In this document: one piece after another, positions 10,886 to 24,000 of the stretch
Layout: each line of letters starts with the position of its first letter
How positions within the stretch are numbered: the stretch's first letter is position 1
Program-made: the position numbers and the translations under genes
Notes under the pieces: model-generated
Databases searched by the model: none
What the model saw: the letters and a program-made list of their open reading frames with translations, nothing else
Told to the model about the DNA's origin: nothing
DNA from: Aldrovandia affinis
Lineage: Eukaryota > Chordata > Actinopteri > Notacanthiformes > Halosauridae
Length of the DNA: 64,000 nucleotides
Assembly (NCBI GenBank): GCA_029706075.1
Contig: JAINUG010000026.1
Coordinates: 2,959,001 to 3,023,000, forward strand
Direction of reading: 5' to 3'

Positions 10886-13800
10886 ACTAAATGAAAACCA
10901 AAAACATACAGCAGATGAATGCAGCTACACAAACCTATCATATACTGATTCACATAAATGTCTACAAAATCTGTTAGAACTAACCTTGTTGTAGCCACTT
11001 TAGTCAGAGATCACGGACATGTGTCCCCCATAGCAACCAAGATGAGAGCCAACAATGTGAGGGTACCCCTCACAGCTAGTGTAACCTAAACACTCGCCAC
11101 TTACAGCATCACCGTGACAAAAATGAAAATTACAGAGCCGAGTTTTGGGGAAAAAAACTAAAACTAACTGGTGCAGATACCGAGTAGTTTACACAAGGGG
11201 ACACATTCCATTAGCCCAAACTGCAGTGGGTGAAAAAATTAACATTTACAGAATGCACATCCTTTGAAACCTACGATAAAGTAATATGTACATGTTTTAT
11301 TTTTATTTTTTATTTTATTTTTTTATTCATTTTTCTTTTACCAGTTTTTAAAACCATAACTGGGCAGTGAAACGGATATCACATACATTGACACACGCAA
11401 AACATACAAAAATACTATTTTTCACCTACCAAGAGTAAGACAGTCTTGTATTTAACTCCATGCCATGACAAAAAGAGCAATACACCAAACAAACAAGTAG
11501 TTTAAAACGACACAAAACCTTTTTTTCCTTAATTATCCCAGAAAAATATCAAAATATACATCTAAGCTTTGGAATTACTGAGGTTAGGACTAATGCAAGT
11601 GCTGGGTTCTGTCTCTTAATACACGGGCTGTCGGGTTAGAGAGTAATCTTTGGTATCTGCGTCAGGCGAACGTTTTATATTTGGATTTTTGCTTTGGAAT
11701 AGAGCTTGTAAGATCCTACAACCCCCACTTAGACTTAAAAAAATAAACAGGAAAAATACAGAAAAAGTGTCCAATCCATTAACCAACGTGCTAGGACATC
11801 CAGACTCAGTCCACACAGGGTTGAGGAATACGATGCATAGTCGCACATTTTAACAGTGTCATATGAAATAGGGAACCAAACAAAAACAAGAAATGAAACC
11901 CAGAGAGAGAAAGAGAGAGGACAGAGAGGAAGAGATCATATTGACAACAGACAGACAGAAACGGTGTATCCTGAGCGATGGCAATGCGCCCAGGTCTTCC
12001 CTCAGTGTGTATTAACAAACATCACCCAGCCCACAAAGGGTTAATATAAGCGCCCGACAGAGTAGCCCGTCGTGCCCCTCCCGTCCCCGCAGCCACACCT
12101 AGCAGCTCTCTGACAGGTGTACAAGGTCAAGCACAGGTGCGTCAGCATTCCAGCTCCGCCTTCAGTGACACATGGCGCCTGCCTCACCTGCAAACAGGTG
12201 AAAGCGTTGGGAGAGCACAGTAGCCAACACACACACGACCAGAAGTGCCTTTCTGGTGGACAGGTGGCACTACAGCCCTTGGTGTGAGCATGCTCGGGTG
12301 CTAGTATATTCTCTCTGCTACAGTGGAGGGTGAGGCAGGACTAGAGACGGCTTAAGATACAATCATTGACAAGTCTTTGGTTTTCCCTGAGGGTGTGTGA
12401 GGCCCAGGGAGACAGCGTTCGCACCTCTAATCTACATTCAGAATCAACAGGGATGCCACTCACAAAGGATTGTCCAAACTCATACCAAAAAAAACTGATG
12501 GGGAAAGTAGCCTAAAGGTTTGATACTATGCAGAGGACACACTGTGGTCTAATACTCGGCAGAATCAGTCTTTTCTTAAAGAAAACCCCCATTTAAAATC
12601 ACGAGGACATTGGGGTGGAAGAATAAAGATTATGTTTATGAGATGGTGGGGGAAAATATTCTGAATGGCAATATTCCCTTTTAAAGCAGACATTCGTGAG
12701 TGTGTATGACGAGGCTGTCTCTTGGTGCCCCCCTGTGGGCCCCTGTGCCCCTGCACACTCACAGGTATACACTAAATAAGACGCCTGTGGGCTACTCCAC
12801 CGGGATCTTTTCTTCTCTTAAAAAGGATTAAAGCAAGTTTACTCAGTCTCGAGTCAGAAATGAGGTATACAACAGCTCCTTTACCCACCCGCCCACCCCA
12901 CCCTCTGGCTCTCCACCAGTGGCGGCTGGACTGCAGTGCCCTTTTTCACACTGCAGTCCGGTGCCGGCCCGTGGGCGAGCCTGCAGCGCTTCACCCCGCA
13001 CCACATAGCCCTGGAAACACAGAGGAAGGAAAAGATGCGTCTCCACTTACACCCTCACGCTTAGGTTAACCCATTTACGCCTGCGACCACAAGAGCATAA
13101 CATTCAGGGCACACGCGCCGATAATGGAGCATGCAGTCCTTCCTCAGGTTTTTTTTTTTTTTTTTTTTTAAAGTTATCCTCCTGCCAATCACAGTAACGA
13201 GGGTAGAGCCCCCACTGATTCCGAACCAGCTTTGGCATGTCTTCAACATATATATTTTTTTTCTTCTTCAATTTGGGAATAAAAAATACAAATTAAGACG
13301 ACATCTCATTTTCCCCCTCTGTGTTTTTCTGAAGGAAATGTTTTTATTTTTCGTTTCTATAAAATGTTTCCTTGTAAGTGCTCTCCATACACAATTCCAC
13401 TATTCCATCAGCCCTACGAAACCATAAGACAAGAGATTTCTCTGGCAATCGGTCAAGCAGGAATCACCGTCCACCCTTTACACACCTACTGGAGTTATAC
13501 GTGTCTCCGTCTCCCACCTAAACACACACTGGAAGCCAGTCCCCTACATACGCGCGTGTTGAAATTCACAACTGTTAAACACCTGCCATTTTGTTAGCTG
13601 ATATGTACCGAATTAAACATATGCGAGTGTGTGCGCACATGTGCATACACACATTTAGAACTACATTTTATGAACATCAGTAAAAGATACAAAAGACGCA
13701 TTTAGAAGAGCTGTGATAAAAATGACACAAGCCAGTGCTCTTGCTCCCTCATGTGACATAAATCAAAGGCATAAATAAAAAAATTAAATTCAAATGATTG

Positions 13801-15862
13801 TTAACCACTTATTAAAAAAAGCAAGTCATGCACAGAAGTAATACCAGTAAGAGAAATACAAGCACAGGAGAAGCATTAAGAACAGGTGCTTTAGAGTTGT
13901 TCCCCGGGTAACTATTGGAGCGGAGTAAGTCCACCAGGAGCACCAGAGTAACCTCATCTCACCCACTGAGGGGGGCGGGCCTGACAACAAATAGGCCACA
14001 CTCACATAGGGGCAGGGTTGGGGTTTTAGTTTTTTGGTCTTGACAGAATTATTTAGCATTGCTCTCAATAAAAGGAAGCTAAAAGTTTTGCATTTTCAGT
14101 TTTCTAGTGAAGAAGCATGACAAACCACTACATTCATGAACTGCTAACATACTCGTTCAGAAATAAAAACTGTTAACAATATTTACGCATCTGTATACAT
14201 TTATATCAAATAAAATAAAAAATAAAAAACACCTTTCCCCAATTTTCAGATTTAATTCCCAAGATATACATTTCAGTAACTTCCTGGACCAACACAATAG
14301 ACTAACTAGCAGCATAATGCACGCTCCACGGTTCTATGAACTGGGATGTGACTCTCACACAATGGGCACAGTAAACAGCCCTATGAGTGTGCAGTCACCC
14401 ACAGCCTGCTCCCAGTTAGTCCACACAGACACCTGCCCAGCTGCAGACACAAAGGCTTCCGCTTTGGCAAGCAGAATCACAAAATAATCACTACGGTTAA
14501 CCAGAAATCACCCCAAACATAGTAGTACTTGTTGTAGTAGTAGCAGTAGTAATAGTTGTTGTTGTAGTAGTAGTAATAGTAGTAGTAGCATTTATTTAAT
14601 TTATTTTTAAAATCAGTATAATTTCCTAAAAACAGCAAGTTTTTTGTTGGTTTTGTTGGTTTTTCCCCTTAAAAATGCACAGCAAAGTCACACAAATAAT
14701 TAACGGTTCTATTACTGTCTAGAACGAAGACAATGCAGTTTAGTTTTGCTTAACATGAACCTTATTTGCTTAGAAGTGCCGCTGAGGTATTTAATTAAAG
14801 TAATGTGATGTTCAAAAAAAATGTAGAAATAAAAGAACAAAATACAATTCCAAGAGCATGCAATGCCTGCCCTGGTCACACTGGTGGGTCATGGCCAATT
14901 GATCGCTTGAGTGATTCTGCGGCTAACAGCACAAGTGATCAAGTACAGTATACCTCTCTCAGTGGTACCTCTCCCACAAGTGATCGATCTGTAGTAGGGA
15001 GAGGTTGGGAGGGTCTGACTGATACTTTGATCTACAGATTGACGTTGTGATTTTGTTGAGACAAATGGTGCTTCACCACTTTCAGCATCAGGGCCTGGTC
15101 AGGTTGCACAACAGTCTGATTCCCAGACCTGAGACCAGTATTATTATTTTTTCTTGGCGCAAGTATCAGATACAATGCCCCCCCACCCCCACCCCTCAGA
15201 GAGCACAATACAAAAATCCAAAAATCAAGTGGGGGGGGGAGAAAAAATAAGGTAAGAGAGGAATATTTAAATATAGCACATGTAAGGTAAGTAGTCAGTA
15301 GCGTGTGGAATGGTGCCAGTCTGAAGTGCAGTCACACAGACACACGCGTACTGGCACAGCAGCTAAAGAGAATAACACTTTGGTTCAAGCTTCGTTAGAT
15401 GGCTGATACAGGTAGAAAAACCCCCCAAAAAACAGCCCCACTACAATTCCTACTGCAATAGATGCAGACATGTTAGGAAAACAACAAAATATGTCATTTG
15501 AAATAAGCAACAGGGGGGAAAAAAGGCATGCAAAAACAAAAAACAAACAAACAAAAAAAAAGCCAGGCACACAAAGACTACACCCAATAGCACCCCTATC
15601 CCAAACACTTCCCAAGCCAAACAACTTTCAAAATAAGCACAAATATATTAATTTCATGACCACGAAAGGGAAAAGTTCTTGCAATTATTCTGCTCTTTTC
15701 AAACTTACCCAAATGAAATGCCCAACTGATAAACTAAAGCTTTTTAGACATCCTCCTAAGTTGTGTTCATAAGGGGTGGGGCTCCACCCTAAACACACCC
15801 ATCTCTCCTCCATATCTATTTGGTTACTTCGGTTTACACCCCCCCACCACCCCCCCCCACCC

Positions 15863-15865
15863 CCA

Positions 15866-15912
<47 letters not shown>
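15863..15912. repeat. (CA)n microsatellite
   Basis: A CA run preceded by a C-rich stretch. It makes spurious His-Thr and Cys-Val reading frames. Confidence 0.92.
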
Positions 15913-15914
<2 letters not shown>

Positions 15915-16145
15915 CTATGAGCAGAACAAAGAGGGTCATTTTTACCTCACCTCTAGGGAAATCAAATGTAGTCAGTCTTTGGAAAGAATCATCAAAATAT
16001 TGCATTATCTTCTTCTGTTCTAAAGAAAGCCCCTATTAATAACTGGAAAATTATTTATGCTATGCTACAGTAATAATATACAGCAATATTCTTAAAGATT
16101 TTTGGTATATCTGATTATAGGCCTGTCGAACGTAAAGAGAAGAAG

Positions 16146-16176
<31 letters not shown>
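16146..16176. repeat. A homopolymer
   Basis: About 31 A in a row (a T run in the probable POU2F1 3' UTR). Confidence 0.95.
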
Positions 16177-16178
<2 letters not shown>

Positions 16179-17724
16179 CACTACAATAAAGAACTCTCAG
16201 AAAAAAACAAAATGGCAGAGTCATACGTTTCTTAATATTATTTTCCAAAAGCAAGCAGACCGTTCTCTAATCCAGTTTTTGGTACAGACACTGTGCACAT
16301 GTAGAAGGAGAAGTTTCACAAAACAGAAAATGTATAAAAAACAGCCCAAACGTCAACCACTATATAATTCAAAGATAACTCCTGAAACATCACTCCAACT
16401 ATTTTGATTGCCTTGACATCTGTCACTGCAACGACTGTCACGGAGAGCAGGCCTCAGTCTGTCTTACACAGATGAGGCAGGCCGCCCTCAGAAACAATAC
16501 CAACTTACAGAATGTGCAGAGAACTCCCAGCCACCAATTCCAAACACTACAAAATCTTCACATTCCCTAAAGCTATAAGCAGATGATAACCCCCCACCAT
16601 CCCAAAACCCCACCCAACAGATCCCTCTGTCCCCAAGTCTCATGTTTGCCCCCTTAAAGCTCTTAATATTCCTAAGGAAATTCTGATCAGTGTAGTCTGT
16701 AGTCCATATCTAGACATTAAATTATACAAATGGCTGCAAAATCAGTGTTTTCAACAGAGACAGATAGATATTAGAAAGCCAGCCTGGTTGCGTGATTCCT
16801 TACAGCAACGCAGGTTCAGTCAGTTATCACAAATATTAAAGCCTTCTAACCATCTTTAGAATTGTTATCAGGGCTAAACCAACTTAAAGCTAATTACCTC
16901 TGAGAAGGTTCAGAAGCGCTCACCTGCTAAAAACAAAGACAAAAAATGAGCGTGGGTGCCTGTAAATACAGCAATTAAGACAAAAACAGAAGAGAACACA
17001 CATGAAGAAACCCTCTGTGCTGTTTCAGTCAGAAGTCTGATATAAACAGTGTGATGGCCTCTACAACAGACCCGTCAGTAAAGTAAAATCAGACACTAAG
17101 ACTAGAGGCATAAAAAAAATGTGTGATAGTGAATATTAACTATTAACATTAATAACAGAACTCAGTTGATAAAAAGTCTTATCGCACTTTTTTGGTTAGA
17201 ATAATTTAAGTTAGTTTCAAGAGGCAGTCCTGGAGAGGAAAGGAAAAAAGAAAAAAATATATACATAAAAAAAAAAGATTTTAAAATTTCAAAACTTAAG
17301 GTTTTTTTTTGATCTTCAAAACGTGGCAGGATGGCATGGAGTGCCGCACTGTCGAGCCCGAGCTAGCCCAGTCTCAGGAAACCATGACAACCGACTTATG
17401 CGGAAAGATCTCCTGGTCTCTCGTGATGACGACAGTGGTTGGTGCACATTGCCACACCCCATCCCCCCCAAAAAAATAAAATAAAAAATAAGACAAAAAA
17501 ACCTCCAGTCACAGCCCAGTCTGAAGGGCAGTGGTAGAGGGGGGAGAAGAGAAAACAAAAACAAAAACATCGGGGTCAGGGCACAAAAAAAACAAAACAA
17601 AAGAAAAGAATTAAAGGAATAGAAATCCTCTTTATCAGTGTTTTCTTTCTTTTTGGTGGCAGCAAAATGATTAAATAATGATAATGCAGGGGGGGAAAGG
17701 ATGCGAGTGGGCGTGGCCATGAGT

Positions 17725-18026
17725 TCATTGGGCCTTGGAGGCTGTGGTGATGGTTGTTGCGGGTGCTGTCGCAGAGGTCACCACGCTGTGGTGGGCCTCG
17801 CCGTGGGCGGTCGTGACCTGCAGGTTGAGAGCCCCGCCCGCCCCTGCCGCCCCCGCCGCCGACACCAGGCTGACCGGGTTGCTGGTCAGGAGGGACAGGT
17901 TCTGGGGGTTGAGGAAGAGGGGCGCAGTCACCAGGTTCGGGGTGCTGCCCGCACTGGTGCTGGCAAACAGCAGGTTCCCGCTGCCATCCAGAGAGGTGAT
18001 TGGAAGAGTCCCGCTCGATGCCAACG
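17725..18026 (-). CDS. pou2f1: POU2F1 last coding exon and stop
   Basis: Reads (A)[18 protein letters not shown], then [20 protein letters not shown] and the end [13 protein letters not shown]. The acceptor is CTCCAG. Identical ending to the human protein. Confidence 0.95.
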
Positions 18027-21000
18027 CTGGAGAGGAGCAGAGCGTGACACCAACCATGAATATGAGGGTAATTGACACACGGGACACACTGTCAAATTAT
18101 GCCTGAGGAAAGTGAGGTTATGAGGGTATAGTGTTGTGCAGTGGTTAGGGAAATTAATTCCGAAGCAGAGGTTACAGTTCTGAATGGGGGTAATGGAGCA
18201 ACCTCGGGCATGGTAATGAATTCTTTCAGTAAATATCCATTGAAGAAACATTGTAATTTATGCAAGTTGCCAGGGAAACTGGCATCTATTAAACAAAGTA
18301 CTTAGAAAATTTCATTAGGGTGACAGAGATTCACTGACTGCTGTAAAAGATCACAAAAACCACCATTGTGAACGCGGTTGTGTTCGTTCAGTCACACCAT
18401 GCAGAAAGACGGGCAGTCATACAGACATACGCAAGCTTATAACAGAGACAGCTGCACAGTGCCAAAGGTGGTATATATAAGTGTACGTCAATTTGAGTAG
18501 TGTATGGCAATACTGATGTACAGGCATATGGTGATAAACGTATAGGATATAAAAAAAGGGGTGTACTTGCCGCTCCACACACCTTGAATGGTGGCAAGGG
18601 TGCTGTTGCTCATCAAAGCTGGACTCAGAGCACTGCCCAAGCCCCCAGGGGCCAGACTCAGCAAGGCTCCACTGTAGGGCGGCAGACAAGAGGCATTACA
18701 GACGGGTAACATTGCAGGAAAGGAGCGCCCCCGCCAGTTCCTATAGGTCAGCCAAACTTGAAGCCAACCAGAGGCATTTCCACAACAAATTGACATAGGT
18801 TGCCATAATGGCCAACCACAGAAATTAAAGTAGGTTTTCCCTGGGGAAGTCAAGATGTATGTATGCATGTTTATCCTGTGAAAAAACACCATGAATGTGA
18901 GGTTTGCTTAACAACGCTAGCTTGTAGAAAGACAGCACAGTCTTGTTCGCAGATCATTGATTATTGACACAATAGTGCGGAAATAAACTTATACCCCCCT
19001 CCCCCTGTTTTTATTCCAATTTAGCAGCCAATTATACCCTCTATTTCTTTCGATTTACCCTCCCCCCCATGAACTCGCACCGTCCGGTTTCAAACCGCAC
19101 CTGCAGTGGGAAGCCTGCGTCCCAGTTGGACGCTCTTACCGCTACACCACCCGGCAGGCGGAAATAAACATTTACCAAATGTACGGAATGCTGAAGGCAT
19201 ACAATCAGCAACACTCACTACTTCCATTTCAATGACTTTCATCATTTTGCTAAAGTCTCAATACAAGACACAAACAAAAGCACAAGAAAAACGATTTCAT
19301 CCTTAAACGGATTAATCACAATTGGTGACATTCCTCACCCATTTATTTATACAAGACGTATAGCAAGTTCAACTTTTCAGATGTCAACAGCACTTGAACA
19401 GTAGATTCGCCAAAATGGAAACTGCAGTACATTAAACGTGTGCATTTCCACAACTCGTTGCAAAAGAACGTCAAACTGCTAGTAACATGTAATAAAAAAA
19501 TTCCATCTCTCCATAATTTGCAGCCTTCCGGATATGGTATATTGGAATGCAGTATATGTGCGGAGCCTCACCCGGGAGCGAACTGTGAAGAGGCCATCAG
19601 GCCAGGGCTGAGTCCTGCGGCAGCGGCCATGGCTGCCAGGCTGGCGCTAGTGGGCAGCTGAGCGCCCTGCAGGGCGGCCGAGAGCCCTGAAGCCGTCACC
19701 ATCAGCTGCCCACCTCCCAGCGTGGCGGCCAGTGAGGAGGGCGCCTGCGTCACCACCGCCGTCTCGTGCCCTGCGCCCACCTCGGCCCCTGTGCTCTGGA
19801 GCACCGCGGGGGACGTACTGAGTGACGGGGAGGTCACCATAGAGGTGGCCATAGGGGTCGTGGAGATGACGGATGCCGTGTTTGTGGTCATAGCCCCGAT
19901 GGTCGTGCCTGGAACAACAACACCCTTCAATCACGCCTCAAGAATGTACAACTCGGCATCAAGTCGCTCTTCTGCCACTAAATCGGGACCTGCAAGCAGG
20001 AGTGGACAAGGTGGGCTACAGAAACCCATTATTTTATTAAATATTAAAAATTGCAATGTTTGCAGGAATCTTCCCTTTGATTTTATTTAAAGGACTTAAA
20101 GAGTCCTGTGAATTGGTAACACAGTGCAGCAGTCAAATATTAATAAGGCTTCCTCTACAGTTCCCTCAATGGGAGTGCATTTTTACCCTGCAAGTGGCAC
20201 AACACAGGGGAAATTCAGGGCAGATATTGAATAGCATGTCATCAACACTGCGAGTGTGAAGGATTTTGAAGGTGCATTACCAGATAGAGACATAAATTAC
20301 AGGGATGCCCTCGACAATCTCCCAGTACCTGTGAAGCCAAGGCTAGTGACGGCTGTGCTGGTGAGAGGCAGAATAGGGTTTACAGTCAATGTGGTCGGTG
20401 TGTTACTGGTCACAAGGCTCGCCGTACTGGGTACCTGAGGAAAAGAAGACGGGAAGAAGGACAGTGAGGAGGAGGGGATTGAGGATAAACAGCCAAGAGA
20501 AGACAAACAGTAATAACGCACCTAAAGATTTCACAATTTTCAAATACCAAATAGTTATAATATTTTTATGCTTTATGCTTTAAATGCATTCGGAAACTTT
20601 AAAATTGGAGGAAGTCCATAACATTCCGAACATCCTTAGCACTTGGAATAGCTTTGAATGGTCATGATGAGCATACAAAGACAAGGTCACATAAAGATAG
20701 TAGTCGAACATGGATACATGATTGTTGGGTGTAAAAAATTACATTACCAGAAAGACATTTCTTATTAGATGTATTTATTTACCAACATGCATATTTTACG
20801 TTTGGGAGTATCGTAGCTGTGAATGGAATGTACCATGGAGGCAGTTGGGGAGAAGATTGCTTTGATGGGGGTGCTGCTGGCACTGCCACTGCTGGGTGGG
20901 TTGATCCTCTTCTCCTTCTGCCGGCGATTGCAGAACCACACGCGGATCACCTCCTTCTCCATGTTCAACTGGTCCGCGATCATGGTGATCTCCTCAGAGG

Positions 21001-24000
21001 TAGGTTTTTGGTTCTGCTTGAAATGGGCAAAGGGACGGGAGGTTCCCTTTCAGTATGCGGAGTAGCGGTCAGAGCCTTGGGGCCCCCCAGAGTGCCCTAA
21101 ATGTGAATCCCAGGTGGGACACGGCCTAACCCTTGAGCAGGTGCTTTGCCAACAAACAGATTGCACGTGCAAGAGAAACTATAAGGAAGCACACCGCTGT
21201 GTTCAAATGACGCAGGACACAGAAAACCCTCTCAAGACCCTTTCTCTGCCTTTATTGCAGACCAAAGACCATTGCAGCGTTACATTTGACATTTTAAGCA
21301 TTTAGCAGATGCTCTTATCCAGAGCGACTTACAAGATGTGCATTAATACATGGTAGGAACAATCATAGTTAGCGCACGAGATCAGTGCAGGAATACAGCA
21401 ATAGACATCATTGCAGGCATCTGCGTACCATACCTGTAACACCGGGAAGGAAAAGGTTAGTGAATTATTATTTTTTTGGGGGAGTATAGTGTTGAACAAG
21501 TAAACAGTGGTGAAGACAATTTAGCTAGATGGACAGAGTTCAGTGGTAGCGGAGTCTGAAGAGGTGGGTTTTGAGTCTCTTGCGGAAGATGACCGATTGC
21601 GGAAGGTCGTTCCACCAGCGAGGGATCAGGACAGAGAAGAGGCGAGACCGCGAGGAGCGGCTGCCAGGCGCCCGGAGGGAAGGGACAGTCAGTTTACCAG
21701 AGGAGGCGGAGCGGAGGGGTCTGGGAGGTGTGTAGGGAGTGATGAGTGACTGGAGGTATGGGGGAGCAGTACCTCTGGCCGCTTGAAAAGCAAGCACCAG
21801 TGACTTGAATCTGATGCGTGCTGCGATGGGGAGCCAGTGCAGAGAGGAGAGTAGAGGGGTGACGTGGGTGAACTTTGGCTGGTTGAACACCAGACGAGCG
21901 GCAGCTTTACTGACCTGGGCAGCCCGCCGGTGGGAAATATCACTCACCTCCAGAAAGCTCTTCTCTAAGGCCACTCTGATGTTGGTCTCAATGCTGGTTC
22001 TCTTCTTGCGGCGCCGGTTGAGCCCCTCCAAGCCCATGGCCGGGGAGCCCAGGGCACTGGGGCTGGTCATGGCCTGGTCAGATGTCAGATTCTCTGCATA
22101 AACAGTGGGGACGCAAAGCAAGGGAGATAGATAAACACCTGGGTATTGCATGCACATGTGCACATGCAGGCTGACACGCATATGCACGGACGCAAAGAGA
22201 GAGAGCACACACACATATGACAGAAGAGGGGGGGCAGGGTATAGTCCTCGGTCTCCTTTGAAAAATCTGGATTTTCATTTGGGTTTGATTTAGTACACAA
22301 ACGATACCCGTCTCTCAGACAGAGAAAGTACAAACCTGCATCATTGAGCCACTTTTCCAGCAGGGGTTTAAGCTTGCACATATTTTTGAAGCTCAGGTTC
22401 AGGGCCTCAAAGCGAGAAATGGTGGTTTGGCTGAAGTCGTTTCCGTACAGTTTGCCCATGGCAAGGCCAACATCCCCCTGTGACAAAACAGAAAAGAGGT
22501 AAGGTACTGAACAGCAGTGCTCCAGCACTGGGTTGACCCTGTAAAAACAGAAAACGCAGCGGGAAATTCATCTGACACAACCACCCATCACTGATCCCAT
22601 CTCTCTCACCTTCCCCCACCACTGCTCTCCCCTCCCCAACTCTCACCTGAGTGAAGCCCAGCTTGATCCTCCTCTGCTTGAAGGTCTTGGCAAATTGTTC
22701 CAGTTCCTCCAAGTCGCTTGGCTCCTCCAGACTGGGTGTGTCCATTCGCTTTGGTGTCGTTTGGCTGTGAGGAAGTGGCTGGATGGGGGTCGCAGCTATC
22801 GTGCGTGTTGGTGTTGCTGGCTGTGGGTTACAGAGCACACACCTCGGCTGTCAATCACCACGCCTGCACTTGCACTCAAATAGAATGAAGAAAGGGATCC
22901 TGGGTTGTAGTGCCTTGTGAACAAGATTGGAGTTCACTCCCTGAGCAACAGAGAAGAAATACAGCTCCCCTTTTCAGAGGCGTGTTAAGACAATTTCATA
23001 CCGGTTGTCTCGGACAGGAGCAGTAGTGGGCACGTCCTCTGGCCTATGCAGATGAGGGACAATGGAAAATGCACTGCACTGTTTGCGGAGGGATTAGGGG
23101 ACTTGCGGTACCTCACCTGTGTGGTGAGGGTGATGCTTGGCTGAGTCTGCAGGAGGTTGGCTTGGCTTTGAGGTAGTTGAGTTAGCAGGCTTTGGGCCTG
23201 CAGAAGACCTGTAAGAGACACAAAGGAGAGAGCGTGTCAGCGTTGCAGACAGCCGGCATGGCTGAGGGGAAGGGCGAGTGACAGGGGTGCGGCGGGGGAC
23301 GTACTCTGCTGCCCCTGCGGAGTCTGCGAGATGATGAAGTGCGCAGGCTGCAGCTGCGTGGCGATGGGGTGACCCGGCTGCACCAGCACAAACTGCTGCA
23401 GGTTCAAGTTCTGCTGCTGCAGCTGATGCAGGTCCTCCGAAACACAGGGAGAGGGAGATGCACATTACTACAGGTACAACAATACAGGCTCAATACAGTC
23501 ACAGAAAGATAGTTATATAGGTACAGCAAGGGTACAAAATACAGGTATAGGTCAAGTACAGACTGACGGGAACAGTAATACAGGGATAATACAGTAATGA
23601 CTATGTACATTAATACAGGTATAATGCAGCTTTATTACAGGTAGAACGAAGAAAGACTACCTCTACTGTGATACAGGTCGACAGAGACAACAATAAGGCT
23701 TCACTAAAAATAGATACACTTGCACACAGGTACAAGACAGGTTCTAAACACTTAGGGAGGTGAGAGGTGCAGAAGGGGACGGAGCGGTGCCAGCAGCCTG
23801 GGACTGCGCTCTTACAGGCGTGATCTGGATGGGCTGGGAGAGGGGGATCTGGGTGATGGGCGTGGCTGCGGACGCGGAGATGGTAGCTCCCGTGGTGTTG
23901 TTCTGCTGGTTAGCGGAGTGCTGCACCGCCGCAGCCAGGAGCTGAGCCTGGGCCTGATGAATCAACAACTGCTGCTGTGCAGGAGTCAGAGTCAGCTAGA

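Larger units (their letters stand above)
11290..17724 (-). other. pou2f1: Probable long 3' UTR of POU2F1
   Basis: No coding sequence is seen for over 6 kb after the stop codon, and no complete transposon interrupts it, unlike the introns around it. On the - strand several AATAAA-like sites lie at about 11297-11330. Mammalian POU2F1 is known to have a very long 3' UTR. The 3' end is inferred. Simple repeats inside: imperfect (AGT)n at about 14521-14591, (CA)n at about 15863-15912, an A run at 16146-16176. Confidence 0.5.

Noticed and set aside
13131-13597. + strand open frames in the probable 3' UTR
   Set aside because: They start in T runs, show no domain, and run antisense to the POU2F1 UTR.
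15685-16039. Open frames with Cys-Val and His-Thr runs on both strands
   Set aside because: They are translations of the (CA)n microsatellite within the probable POU2F1 3' UTR.
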